From contig NZ_SMYZ01000054.1 of assembly GCF_004919685.1 (NCBI RefSeq), positions 1-64,000 on the forward strand: a DNA stretch of 64,000 nucleotides. Direction: 5' to 3'. Both the position numbers and the translations under genes were made by a program. The DNA comes from Mesorhizobium norvegicum (GTDB lineage Bacteria; Pseudomonadota; Alphaproteobacteria; Rhizobiales; Rhizobiaceae). Below, one piece after another: positions 1-7,534 of this stretch. Numbering within the stretch: position 1 is the first letter of the stretch; every line of letters starts with the position of its first letter. A model generated the notes under the pieces. That model did not search any database and was not told the origin of the DNA. It was given only the letters and a program-made list of their open reading frames with translations.

Positions 1-294
1 TGCGGCGGCCGCCGCACGCTCAATGGCGCGGAAGCGGCTTACCACTGCCAGCCCCACGGCCGTCAGTTGTGCGCCGCCGCCCTTGCGGCCGCCGGTCTGC
101 GCCGCCACCAGCGGCTTGCCGAACACCCGGTTCATGTCCTCGACCAGATCCCAGGCATGCTTGTAGGACATCTCCATGCCGCGCGCGGCGGCCGAGATCG
201 AGCCGAAGGCGGCGATCTGTTCCAGGAGCTCGATCTTGCCCGGTCCGATGCGCCCGTCGGGATCGAGATTTATCCGCAAGCTCAGCGACGGCAT
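1..294 (-). CDS. ModE-type molybdate-responsive regulator, N-terminal domain (partial, cut by window start)
   Basis: Translation of the minus strand from an ATG at 292-294 gives a LysR-like winged helix-turn-helix of the ModE N-terminal type. It reads IGPGKIELLEQIAAFGSI, then SAAARGMEMSYKHAW, the recognition region, then a GGRKGGGAQLT wing. A GGAGGAG ribosome site sits five bases upstream, which fixes the start. At least 98 codons are present and the 3' end lies outside the window. It follows modC by 81 bases on the same strand, so it is probably the last gene of the mod operon and represses the operon when molybdate is plentiful. Whether it carries a molybdate-binding (Mop) domain cannot be seen. 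Many rhizobial versions are short and lack one, and the free Mop protein at 3170-3379 might then serve as the sensor; that link is inference. Confidence 0.85.
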   Translation of the reverse strand, partial: MPSLSLRINLDPDGRIGPGKIELLEQIAAFGSISAAARGMEMSYKHAWDLVEDMNRVFGKPLVAAQTGGRKGGGAQLTAVGLAVVSRFRAIERAAAAA

Positions 295-375
295 TTTTGC
301 TCCTCCGCGGTCAGGCCCGATCCCATACTAGAAGCTCCCTGGCCAAACCGCTATTCCAAAAAGACATAGCGATGA

Positions 376-1488
376 TTATCCATCCATCTCGGCGGGCAGC
401 CCGGCGCCGGTGTTGGCCCGGTCGAAGCTCACCGTCTTGACCACCGCGAAAACCTTGCCGCCGAGATGAAGCTTCAGCGTATGCCGAGACTGTTCGGTGA
501 TGCGGGCAAGCACCGTTGCGCCGTTGCAGTCGATGCCGACCTCGACCGCCGGACCCTCACCAGGGCTTATCGCGGTAATGGTTCCCGGCAGGATGTTGAG
601 CGCGCTGAGGCCCGTCGGTTTCTCGGTGGCGATCATCACATCGCGGGCACGGATGCGAACGCGCACCCTCGCGCCTGTCGTCATCGCCAGCCGCGGCACC
701 CGAATCTCGCCGGCAGCCGAGCCAAGCACGGTCATGCCGAAAGTCTCGTCATGACGCAGCACCCTGGTGTCCAGTACGGCGCCGCCCTCGCCGCGCTCTT
801 CCACCGGCAACAGGTCGAGCCTTTGCATCACCGCCTCGGTCGGCCCACTGGCGATGACATGGCCTTGCGCCAGCATCACCACATCGCTGGCCAGCCGCGC
901 CACCTCGGCGACGGAATGGCTGACATAGACGATCGGGATTTTCGTCTCGTCGCGAAGCCGTTCGATATAGGGCAGGATTTCGGCCTTGCGCGCCTCATCT
1001 AGCGAGGCCAGCGGTTCGTCCATGAGCAGCAGTCTGGGGCTGGCCAGCAGCGCCCGGCCGATCGCCACGCGCTGCTTCTCGCCGCCCGAGAGCTTTGCCG
1101 GTCGCCTGTTCATGAGCGGGCCGATACCCAGCAGATCGACAACGGCATCCATGCCGGCATAGCGCTCCGCCGGCGGCGTGAACCAGCGGCCATAGCGTAG
1201 ATTGCTGGCCACGCTCATATGCGGGAACAGACGCGCATCCTGGAACACCATGCCGATGCGGCGCTTGTGCTTCGGCACGAAAATGCCCGCGCTGGTGTCG
1301 ACCAGCACGCGGCCGTCGACTTCAATGCGTCCCTTGTCGGGCCGGATCAGCCCGGCGATCATGTTGATCAGCGTCGTCTTGCCCGATCCCGACGCTCCGA
1401 ACAGCGCCGTCAGCCGCCCGGCGCTTTCGAAACGGGCGTCGATGGCGAAACCGCTCAGCCGATGGCTGATGTCGACGAGAACACTCAT
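376..1488 (-). CDS. modC: Molybdate ABC transporter ATP-binding protein ModC
   Basis: The 370-residue protein is the ATPase of the high-affinity molybdate importer on the inner face of the membrane. Walker A GASGSGKTT is at residues 31-39, the Q-loop at Q83, the ABC signature LSGGE at 133-137, Walker B LLLMDE at 153-158 and the H-loop histidine near 191. After the ATPase core comes a C-terminal TOBE/Mop-like domain (about 290-355), the diagnostic extension of ModC that binds molybdate. Length fits the family. Its ATG overlaps the modB stop in an ATGA arrangement, so translation is probably coupled. Confidence 0.96.
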   Translation of the reverse strand: MSVLVDISHRLSGFAIDARFESAGRLTALFGASGSGKTTLINMIAGLIRPDKGRIEVDGRVLVDTSAGIFVPKHKRRIGMVFQDARLFPHMSVASNLRYGRWFTPPAERYAGMDAVVDLLGIGPLMNRRPAKLSGGEKQRVAIGRALLASPRLLLMDEPLASLDEARKAEILPYIERLRDETKIPIVYVSHSVAEVARLASDVVMLAQGHVIASGPTEAVMQRLDLLPVEERGEGGAVLDTRVLRHDETFGMTVLGSAAGEIRVPRLAMTTGARVRVRIRARDVMIATEKPTGLSALNILPGTITAISPGEGPAVEVGIDCNGATVLARITEQSRHTLKLHLGGKVFAVVKTVSFDRANTGAGLPAEMDG

Positions 1489-2189
1489 TCGATGTCCATC
1501 CGCCGGCCAACACGCCGCGCCAACACTTCCGAAGCCACTAGTGCGGCCATGGAAATGACGATGGAAATCAACGTCAGACGGAGCGCGCCTTCATCGCCAC
1601 CCGGTACCTGCGTGAAGGTGTAGATCGCCGACGGCAATGTCTGCGTCTCATTGGGAATGTTGGAGACGAAGGTGATGGTCGCGCCGAACTCGCCCATCGC
1701 CTTGGCAAAGGCCAGGATGGCGCCGGCGATCAGCCCAGGCAGGATCAGCGGCAGCGTGATGGTGGCGAACACCCACAACGGATTGGCGCCGAGCGTTCCC
1801 GCCGCCGCTTCCATCCTGCGGTCCACCGCCTCGATCGACAGCCGGATCGCCCGCACCATCAGGGGAAAGCCCATGACGCCGCAGGCCAGTGCCGCGCCCG
1901 TCCAGCGAAACGAGAAGACAATGCCGAAATGCTCGGCCAGGAAGGCGCCGGCCGGGCCACGCCGGCCGAAGGTCAGCAGCAGCAGATAGCCGGTCACCAC
2001 GGGCGGCAGGATCAGCGGCAGATGCACCAGCCCGTTGAGCAGCGTCTTGCCCCAGAATTGTCCCCGGGCAAGCAGCAGTGCGATCAAGATGCCCGGTGGG
2101 AGGCTGAAAAGCATCGCCACCGTCGCCACCTTGATGGACAGCCGGACCGCATTCCATTCGTCGGGAGTGAGGTCCAGCAGCCAGTTCAT
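1485..2189 (-). CDS. modB: Molybdate ABC transporter permease ModB
   Basis: This is the 234-residue membrane subunit of the molybdate importer. The chosen start gives MNWLLDLTPDEW; the frame stays open upstream, but the extra 25 residues would run into the end of modA and do not look like family sequence. Several hydrophobic helices are clear, and the permease EAA loop is visible as EAAAGTLGANP followed by ITLPLILPGLIAG, the site that docks on ModC. It lies 25 bases after modA and overlaps modC by four bases. Confidence 0.95.
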   Translation of the reverse strand: MNWLLDLTPDEWNAVRLSIKVATVAMLFSLPPGILIALLLARGQFWGKTLLNGLVHLPLILPPVVTGYLLLLTFGRRGPAGAFLAEHFGIVFSFRWTGAALACGVMGFPLMVRAIRLSIEAVDRRMEAAAGTLGANPLWVFATITLPLILPGLIAGAILAFAKAMGEFGATITFVSNIPNETQTLPSAIYTFTQVPGGDEGALRLTLISIVISMAALVASEVLARRVGRRMDIE

Positions 2190-2214
2190 AGTGTGAGATG
2201 AAGCCCCTTGGAAC

Positions 2215-3009
2215 TCAGTTGCTCGGCGCGAGCACGGTAAAGCCCTGATCCTTGAACAGCGCACCGGCCTTGGCCGACTGCAGGCACTTCAGGAAAGCCG
2301 GCGTATCCTTGTCCTTCGAATCGGCGGTCTGGGCAACCGGATAGATGATCGGCGGATGCGAATCCTCCGGGAAGGTGCCGACCACCTTGACGCCCTTTTC
2401 GGCATGCGCGTCGGTGGCATAGACGATGCCAAGGGCTGCTTCGCCCGTCGAAACCAGCTTCAGCGCCGCGCGCACATTCTCGGCCTGCGCCACCTTGCCC
2501 TCGACCGAGGACCAGACGCCAAGCGATTCGAGTGCGGCCTTGCCGTATTTGCCGGCCGGCACCGCCTTGAAATCGCCCATGGCGAGTTTGCCGTCGCCGA
2601 TCAGCTTGGCGAGGTCGAAGCCCTTCTCGATCTTGGTCTCAACCGCCGAGTCCTTCGGCGCCACCAGCACGATCTCGTTCCCGAGCAGCTTCACTTCGGT
2701 GTCGGGCTTGGTCAGCTTCTTGTCGGAGAGATATTTCATCCAGTCGAGGTCGGCCGAGATGAAGACGTCGGCCGGTGCCCCGCCCTCGATCTGCTTGGCC
2801 AGTGCCGAGCTTGCGGCATAGGAAACGGTCGCGGCTTCGCCGACATCGGCCTCGCAGGCCTTGTTCACCGCGTCGAGCGCGTCCTTGAGGCTGGCCGCGG
2901 CAAACACCACCACCTTGTCTTCCGCATGCGCTGCCGGCACTGCCGCCATCAACGTCGCCGCAAAACCGCCAATGGCGATCGCCCTCAACCCGAAACCTTT
3001 GCGCGTCAT
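2215..3009 (-). CDS. modA: Molybdate ABC transporter periplasmic binding protein ModA
   Basis: The 264-residue protein begins with a Sec signal peptide (basic MTRKGFGLR, a hydrophobic stretch, probable cleavage after AHA at residue 29). The mature part opens with VVVFAAASLKDALD, the typical ModA oxyanion-binding start, and later has GGAPADVFISAD and GEAALGIVYATDA. A GGGAGAG ribosome site precedes the ATG at 3007-3009. The longer open frame upstream runs through the promoter and is not coding. First gene of the modABC operon, transcribed away from the Mop gene at 3170. Confidence 0.96.
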   Translation of the reverse strand: MTRKGFGLRAIAIGGFAATLMAAVPAAHAEDKVVVFAAASLKDALDAVNKACEADVGEAATVSYAASSALAKQIEGGAPADVFISADLDWMKYLSDKKLTKPDTEVKLLGNEIVLVAPKDSAVETKIEKGFDLAKLIGDGKLAMGDFKAVPAGKYGKAALESLGVWSSVEGKVAQAENVRAALKLVSTGEAALGIVYATDAHAEKGVKVVGTFPEDSHPPIIYPVAQTADSKDKDTPAFLKCLQSAKAGALFKDQGFTVLAPSN

Positions 3010-3057
3010 GGAAAACTCTCCCTGGTTTGAAATCCGATCGGCTCGAAGCCTGCCGAC

Positions 3058-3080
3058 CGATATATCCGCATGAATATAAC
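3058..3080. promoter_or_regulatory. Candidate molybdenum box (ModE operator) between modA and the Mop gene
   Basis: The divergent 160-base spacer holds an imperfect dyad, CGATATAT then seven bases then AATATAAC. The half-sites resemble the TATATA-type halves of known ModE boxes. Position upstream of modA and presence of a ModE-type gene in the operon support it. Spacing was judged by eye, so this is a candidate only. Confidence 0.45.
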
Positions 3081-3169
3081 AAGGGAAGACCCGGCGCGCC
3101 GTGAAAGCGTCTGTACGACGCCGATTGTTCTGGTAAGACCGGCAAAGAAACCCTGGAAAGGAAACTCCG

Positions 3170-3379
3170 ATGAAGATCAGCGCCCGCAACATCCTCAAGG
3201 GAACGATCACCGAGATCGTCAAGGGAGCCACCACTTCGCATGTCAGGATCGACATTGGCGGCGGCACCGTCGTCACCGCCTCGATCACCAACGAGGCCGT
3301 CGCCGATCTCAAGCTCGAAAAAGGCAAGCAGGCCTATGCCGTGGTCAAGGCCTCGGACGTGATGGTCGGCATCGACTGA
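3170..3379 (+). CDS. Molbindin-like Mop-domain (TOBE) protein
   Basis: A 69-residue single-domain protein of the Mop/TOBE family: MKISARNILKGTITEI, then SHVRIDIGGGTVVTASIT, ending in KASDVMVGID. This SARN...G.V..I pattern is that of molbindins, which assemble as hexamers and bind molybdate oxyanions in the cytoplasm. A ribosome site GGAAAGGAAA lies just upstream of the ATG. It is divergent from modABC across a spacer with a possible ModE site, so it is likely a molybdate store or sensor controlled together with uptake. The role is inferred from family and context. Confidence 0.9.
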   Translation: MKISARNILKGTITEIVKGATTSHVRIDIGGGTVVTASITNEAVADLKLEKGKQAYAVVKASDVMVGID

Positions 3380-3423
3380 ATTGATCGCGCTCAGGGGCGC
3401 CGTGCAAACCCGCTATTGGGGCC

Positions 3424-3621
3424 TAAGGTGTGTTGAGATTCAGGTCAGGCCGAGTCGGAGTCGAAGACGGGCGCGAAGCGACCAAACAAGGTGGGTTCCG
3501 AGAACCGGAGCGGAGCGTACTTTTCGTACGTGAGCTCAGTTCTACTGCGACGCAGTAGAACGGGGAAGCGCAGGAAGCTGCCGTTTGCAGGCCGGCATCA
3601 CCTGAATATCAACATACCTTA
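3424..3621. repeat. Intergenic element bounded by 24-bp inverted repeats
   Basis: The gap between the Mop gene and thyA is filled by a 198-bp element. Its ends match as inverted repeats: the left arm 3424-3447 starts TAAGGTGTGTTGAGATT and the right arm 3598-3621 is its complement with about three mismatches. Inside is a perfect hairpin at 3539-3561 (10-bp stem GTTCTACTGC, loop GAC). The left end (25 bases, 3433-3457) recurs exactly at 36400-36424. No open frame of its own. It resembles a non-autonomous palindromic element rather than a simple terminator. Confidence 0.7.
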
Positions 3622-4413
3622 GACGGCGATCGGCGCTTTGATCGACGCATCGGCGACGTAGTTTTCCAGCCGGAAATCCTCGAATCGGAAAGCGAAGAGG
3701 TCCTTCACCTCCGGGTTGATCCACATCGTCGGCAGCGCCCTCGGCGTGCGCCGCAACTGCTCGCGCGCCTGCTCGAAATGGTTCGAGTAGAGATGCGCGT
3801 CACCAAGCGTGTGGACGAAATCGCCGGGCTTCAGTCCAGTCACCTGCGCCACCATCAGCGTCAGCAGCGCGTAGGAAGCGATGTTGAACGGGACGCCAAG
3901 GAAGATATCGGCCGAACGCTGGTAGAGCTGGCAGGAAAGCCGCCCTTCCGAAACGTAGAATTGGAACAGGCAGTGGCAGGGCGGCAGCGCCATCGCTTCC
4001 ACTTCGGCCGGATTCCATGCCGAAACGATCAACCGCCGCGATTGAGGATTTTTGCGTATCTCCTTGAGAAGATTCGCGATCTGGTCGATCGAGCCGCCAT
4101 GGCCGTCCGGCCAGGAGCGCCACTGCTTGCCGTAGACCGGGCCGAGATCGCCATTCTCGTCGGCCCATTCGTCCCAGATCGAAACGCCATGGTCGGTGAG
4201 GTACTTGATGTTGGTGTCGCCGGCCAGGAACCACAAAAGCTCATGGATGATCGACTTGAGATGCAGCTTCTTGGTCGTGGTGACCGGAAAGCCGCGCGCC
4301 AGGTCGAAACGCATCTGGTAGCCGAAGACGGAGCGCGTTCCGGTGCCGGTGCGGTCGCCGCGATCGGCGCCGTTGTCCAGCACGTGCTGCAGGAGGTCGA
4401 GATACTGGCGCAT
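3619..4413 (-). CDS. thyA: Thymidylate synthase ThyA
   Basis: This 264-residue enzyme methylates dUMP to dTMP using methylene-tetrahydrofolate. It has the same length as E. coli ThyA, and key residues fall at the same numbers: R21 in DRTGTGTRSVFG, catalytic C146 in LPPCHC, R166 and D169 in YQRSADIFLG, and N177 in VPFNIASYA. The stop codon touches the inner end of the inverted-repeat element at 3424-3621. The dihydrofolate reductase gene often found next to thyA is not present downstream here. Confidence 0.97.
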   Translation of the reverse strand: MRQYLDLLQHVLDNGADRGDRTGTGTRSVFGYQMRFDLARGFPVTTTKKLHLKSIIHELLWFLAGDTNIKYLTDHGVSIWDEWADENGDLGPVYGKQWRSWPDGHGGSIDQIANLLKEIRKNPQSRRLIVSAWNPAEVEAMALPPCHCLFQFYVSEGRLSCQLYQRSADIFLGVPFNIASYALLTLMVAQVTGLKPGDFVHTLGDAHLYSNHFEQAREQLRRTPRALPTMWINPEVKDLFAFRFEDFRLENYVADASIKAPIAV

Positions 4414-4588
4414 CGGTTCCGGCTCGATTCGGTTGTCCAGCCATCATAACTGACGGACAGGCAATCGAACACCACAAAGCAGCGGTAAGCCCTGCCCGAA
4501 GGCAGCCAGTCCCCCAATAACGTCACCGGCTGGCGCATTGGCTGTGCCAGCCTCCGCAAATTGACGCGCGATCGTCAGCGCGCGATCG

Positions 4589-4900
4589 TTAGAGGGAGCC
4601 GAGCTTGCCCAGGTCCTTCGCAACCAGATAGTAGAAGGTAACCCGGCTCTTGGTGTTATCGGCCGCCATCGCCTTGCAGGTCTTTTCGATCACCGCATCG
4701 GCTTTCGCTGCGTCGCTGATGCCGAGTTTCTTGGCGACCCAGTTGTCCCTGACACGACCGAGTTCCTTTGGGTCGGTGCAGGATACCAGTGAGGAATCAC
4801 GGTTCCTGAGCGCGATGCCCAGGTGCTTTACGATCTTTTCGACCACATCCGCACTGGCGCCAGCGTCGTATTTCTTCACGTCTGCAAGATAGTCGGCCAT
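4589..4900 (-). CDS. DUF2853 family protein
   Basis: A small soluble 103-residue protein starting MADYLADVKKYDAGAS, with VVEKIVKHLGIALRNRDSS, CTDPKELGRVRDNW and a C-terminal TFYYLVAKDLGKL. These stretches match DUF2853, a family common in alphaproteobacteria with no known function. I chose the ATG at 4898-4900 because GAGGGGAA precedes it by seven bases; an in-frame start eight codons earlier has no such site. It lies alone between thyA and the tmRNA gene. Confidence 0.85.
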   Translation of the reverse strand: MADYLADVKKYDAGASADVVEKIVKHLGIALRNRDSSLVSCTDPKELGRVRDNWVAKKLGISDAAKADAVIEKTCKAMAADNTKSRVTFYYLVAKDLGKLGSL

Positions 4901-5097
4901 CAAAATTCCCCTCGTCGGCGCCACGGATCCGATCGATGAGGGCTGTGGCGCGCTGCTGCAACTTGTGCGCTAGGTCGATAACTCCTCACCGTGGCAAAGC
5001 TTCGGTTGAGACCGCGCCCAAGTCAACCCTATGGAGATGCGGTTTTGACACGGGGACAAAGTGCCATTGCGGCCTTTCATTTCCTGCGATCGCCCCC

Positions 5098-5103
5098 TAT
5101 ATT
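5098..5103 (+). promoter_or_regulatory. Probable -10 box of the ssrA promoter
   Basis: TATATT lies about 12 bases before the first structured base of the tmRNA acceptor piece. A poor -35 match (TTTCAT, 5075-5080) is 17 bases further upstream. The assignment rests on position and the -10 match. Confidence 0.4.
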
Positions 5104-5109
5104 CGGTTT

Positions 5110-5430
5110 GTCGGCTTGACCGACTATGGCGATAAATGGGCGATGAAATAAGCCGTTCGGACCCGGGGGCGGTACCCGGCGCCTCCACCAAAAGCCGCTG
5201 TTGATGACAGAGCGGTTTTTGCTGGGGGCGAAATAGGATCGACGAAGGTGTAAAGATCGTACTTTTGCCCGGCATGGTACCACCGTCATCGGGCTAAACC
5301 TGTAGTTGCAAATGACAACTATGCGGAAGCACGTCTCGCCGCGTAAGCGGTGCGATAGCTTCAAATCAAGCCCTAGAGGTTCGCACTTCTAGGCGGGGTT
5401 CGGAGGTACCTGGCAACAGAAACCTCCACT
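5110..5430 (+). ncRNA. ssrA: Transfer-messenger RNA, circularly permuted two-piece form
   Basis: The gene is permuted as in other alphaproteobacteria. First comes the acceptor piece ending in CGCCTCCACCA at 5190, with a T-arm (CCGGG, loop GGCGGTA, CCCGG). A short spacer (5191-5223) is removed in processing, and the coding piece starts GGGGGCGAAATAGGATCGAC at 5224. GGGGGCG pairs with CGCCTCC to form a seven-bp acceptor stem with a G3-U70 wobble, the alanine identity element. The tag frame at 5308-5343 reads ANDNYAEARLAA, followed by TAA at 5344-5346. The last stem, GGAGGT with ACCTCC, closes near 5427. Both outer ends are approximate. The RNA rescues stalled ribosomes and marks the peptide for ClpXP. 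Confidence 0.95.
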
Positions 5431-5541
5431 TCTCCCTCCTCAACATACGTTACGCACAACGGCAGTTCCCGCTGGCCGGACCTTCATACGGCCTATGGCC
5501 GCGAAGGCGCCCCGCCGCGTGCCCTTCTCCATGGACGAAAC

Positions 5542-6097
5542 ATGCAAAACGATTCCGACCGATTCTTCGTGCTGACCGGCGGTCCAGGCTTCCGGCAAGA
5601 CCACCTTGATCGAAGCCCTGCGCCGGGCAGGCTTTGCTACCTCGCTCGAAGCCGGCCGCGGCATCATCCGCGACCAGTCCGACATAGGCGGACCCGCTTT
5701 GCCATGGCACGATCAGGTGCTGTTCGCGGAGTTGATGCTGTCGTGGGAGATGCGATCGTATCAGGTTGCGCACGAACAGACCGGGCGCCCTGTCTTTTTT
5801 GACCGCGGCGTGCCGGACACGCTTGGCTATCTCAGGCTGAGCGGCCTGCCGGTGCCCCGGCATGTCAGCTCCGCCGCCGAGCGCTTTCGCTACAACCCGC
5901 GCGTCTTCGTCGCCCCGCCCTGGCCGGAGATTTTTGCGCAGGATGAAGAGCGCAGGCAGACGCTCGATGAGGCCGAGCGCACCTATCATGCGCTGGTCGG
6001 CGTCTACACGGAGCTGGGCTATGAACTGGTCCCGCTGCCTCTGGTTCCGGTCGAGGAGCGGCTGCGGTTCATCCTGACCGAGGCAGGATTGGCATGA
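5542..6097 (+). pseudogene. AAA-type ATPase/kinase gene with frameshift in the Walker A motif
   Basis: An ATG at 5542 opens MQNDSDRFFVLTGGPG and the frame then breaks: the sequence GGCTTCCGGCAAGACC has one T too many (5590 or 5591). Removing it restores GGPGSGKTTLIEAL, a perfect P-loop, and joins the frame ending at 6097. The joined product, about 184 residues, continues with AGRGIIRDQ, a long helix, FFDRGVPDTLGYL and VAPPWPEIF, like the AAA_28 group of small ATPases. The internal start at 5606 would lack the P-loop and is unlikely to give an active protein. Either a genuine pseudogene or a sequencing error in a TT run. Confidence 0.8.
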
Positions 6098-6124
6098 AAA
6101 AGGCCGGGTGAACCCGGCCTTTTT
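6097..6124. terminator. Bidirectional rho-independent terminator
   Basis: Perfect 13-bp inverted repeat: AAAAAGGCCGGGT, two-base loop, ACCCGGCCTTTTT. It has A/T runs on both sides and lies between two converging genes, so it can stop transcription from either strand. Confidence 0.9.
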
Positions 6125-6141
6125 CATGTGTTTGTGGTTGC

Positions 6142-7347
6142 CTATTCCGCCGGCGCCTCGACGGCTTCGCGCGAGCGGCCGAGCGTGACTTTGGCCAGCG
6201 TGAACGAGATCACCGCGCACAGCGTGATGCCGGCCACCATCGGCAGCGGCGTACCGTCGAAGAACACGCCGGCAACACCCATGGCGAGTGCACCGATGGC
6301 GAAATGCAGCGTGCCCATCAGCGCCGAAGCCGTGCCGGCGATCTCGCCATGCTCTTCCATGGCCAGCACCGAGGTGGTCGGAATGACCAGACCGAGGAAG
6401 CCGTAGCCGACGAACAGCAGTGCCGCCATCACGTCGAGCCGGTCGATGCCGCTCGCCATCACCGCGAACAGCACCACCATCGTCGTGGCATAGCCGGTCA
6501 CCGCGACGCGCACCACGCGCCGCAGCCCGAACCGCTCGGCCAACAGTCCCGTCATCTGCGACATGCCGATGAAGGCGACCGCATTGATCGAGAAGAACAC
6601 GCTGTAGACCGAAGGCGACAGGCCGTAGTGGTCGATCAGGATGAACGACGAGCTCGACAGATAGACGAAGAAGCTCGCAATGCCGAAGCCGGCGATCGCC
6701 GTCAGGCCGAGGAAATTGCGGTCGCCCATCAGGAAGCGGTAGGCCGACAGCGCGGTGCCGAAGGACGACCCGGCACGGTCTTCAACCGGCCGCGTCTCCT
6801 TGAGCGAGGTCGCCAAAAGGACGGTGGCCAGCAGAGCAGCGCCCGTCACCGTCCAGAACACGGCGCGCCAGCCGAAATTCTCGATGATCACACTACCCGT
6901 CAGCGGCGCCAGGATCGGCGACACCGAGAACACCAGCATCAGCAAGGACATCAGCTTGGCGGCCTCGTTGCCGGTGTGCAGGTCACGTACGATGGCGCGC
7001 GGAACGGCCATGCCGGCGCTGGCACCAAGCCCTTGCAGGAAGCGGAAAGCGATCAGCCATTCGATGGTCGGCGCCATTGCCGAGCCGATGCCGCCGACCA
7101 TGAACAGCGCAAGGCCGCCATAGAGCGGCAGCTTGCGGCCGACCATATCGGAGATCGGCCCGACGACGATCTGGCCAAAACCCATCGACAGGAAGAAGAT
7201 CAACAGGCTCATCTGCACGGCAGCGGTGCCGGCATGCAGATCCGCGCCGATCGAAGGCAGTGCGGGCAGATACATGTCGATGGCAAACGGGCCGATGGCG
7301 GACAACAGGCCGAGCACGACCGCAATGCGGAGGAATTTGGGACTCAT
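6142..7347 (-). CDS. MFS multidrug efflux transporter, Bcr/CflA subfamily
   Basis: The 401-residue protein has 12 predicted membrane helices, with DMYLPALPSIGADL after helix 1 and the loop 2-3 motif GPISDMVGRKLPLYGG, both typical of Bcr/CflA drug:proton antiporters. RFLQGLGASAGMAVPRAIVRD matches motif B of helix 4. I start at the ATG at 7345-7347, preceded by GAAAGAAG; a TTG six codons earlier also stays in frame. It is divergent from a TetR gene across an operator-like palindrome, so it is probably induced by a drug or metabolite that TetR binds. Substrate unknown. Confidence 0.9.
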   Translation of the reverse strand: MSPKFLRIAVVLGLLSAIGPFAIDMYLPALPSIGADLHAGTAAVQMSLLIFFLSMGFGQIVVGPISDMVGRKLPLYGGLALFMVGGIGSAMAPTIEWLIAFRFLQGLGASAGMAVPRAIVRDLHTGNEAAKLMSLLMLVFSVSPILAPLTGSVIIENFGWRAVFWTVTGAALLATVLLATSLKETRPVEDRAGSSFGTALSAYRFLMGDRNFLGLTAIAGFGIASFFVYLSSSSFILIDHYGLSPSVYSVFFSINAVAFIGMSQMTGLLAERFGLRRVVRVAVTGYATTMVVLFAVMASGIDRLDVMAALLFVGYGFLGLVIPTTSVLAMEEHGEIAGTASALMGTLHFAIGALAMGVAGVFFDGTPLPMVAGITLCAVISFTLAKVTLGRSREAVEAPAE

Positions 7348-7488
7348 GATAAAGGCTTCTTTCAATCTGGTTGCCGCCGCCAGGCGACGTCTAACCTAGG
7401 ACGTTCCATCCCATGAGATTCCGACACCTCAAGAGCGAATTCTATTCGCCTCTCTCGAGTGAAATCTCTTCGTGTTCTGTCCACAAAT

Positions 7489-7506
7489 TTAGACACTCTT
7501 GTCTAA
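7489..7506. promoter_or_regulatory. Palindromic operator, probably for the divergent TetR regulator
   Basis: TTAGACA, CTCT, TGTCTAA: perfect seven-base arms with a four-base centre, in the spacer between the exporter and the TetR gene. Its right arm overlaps the likely -35 of the TetR promoter, which fits autorepression. Confidence 0.7.
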
Positions 7507-7527
7507 TTCGTCAATCACCTCTATATA
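7499..7527 (+). promoter_or_regulatory. Promoter of the TetR gene
   Basis: TTGTCT (7499-7504), a 17-base spacer and TATATA (7522-7527). Transcription would begin close to the ATG at 7535, leaving little or no leader; no ribosome site is visible there. Confidence 0.55.
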
Positions 7528-7534
7528 GATTTTC

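Noticed and set aside
4970..5364. Minus-strand reading frames across the tmRNA gene (with VEAPGTAPGSE-like translation)
   Set aside because: They are the antisense of ssrA, a well-known source of false proteins; the RNA gene explains the sequence.
5606..6097. Independent 163-residue protein from the internal ATG
   Set aside because: It lacks the nucleotide-binding P-loop, which is present just upstream in another frame; a frameshift explains both parts.
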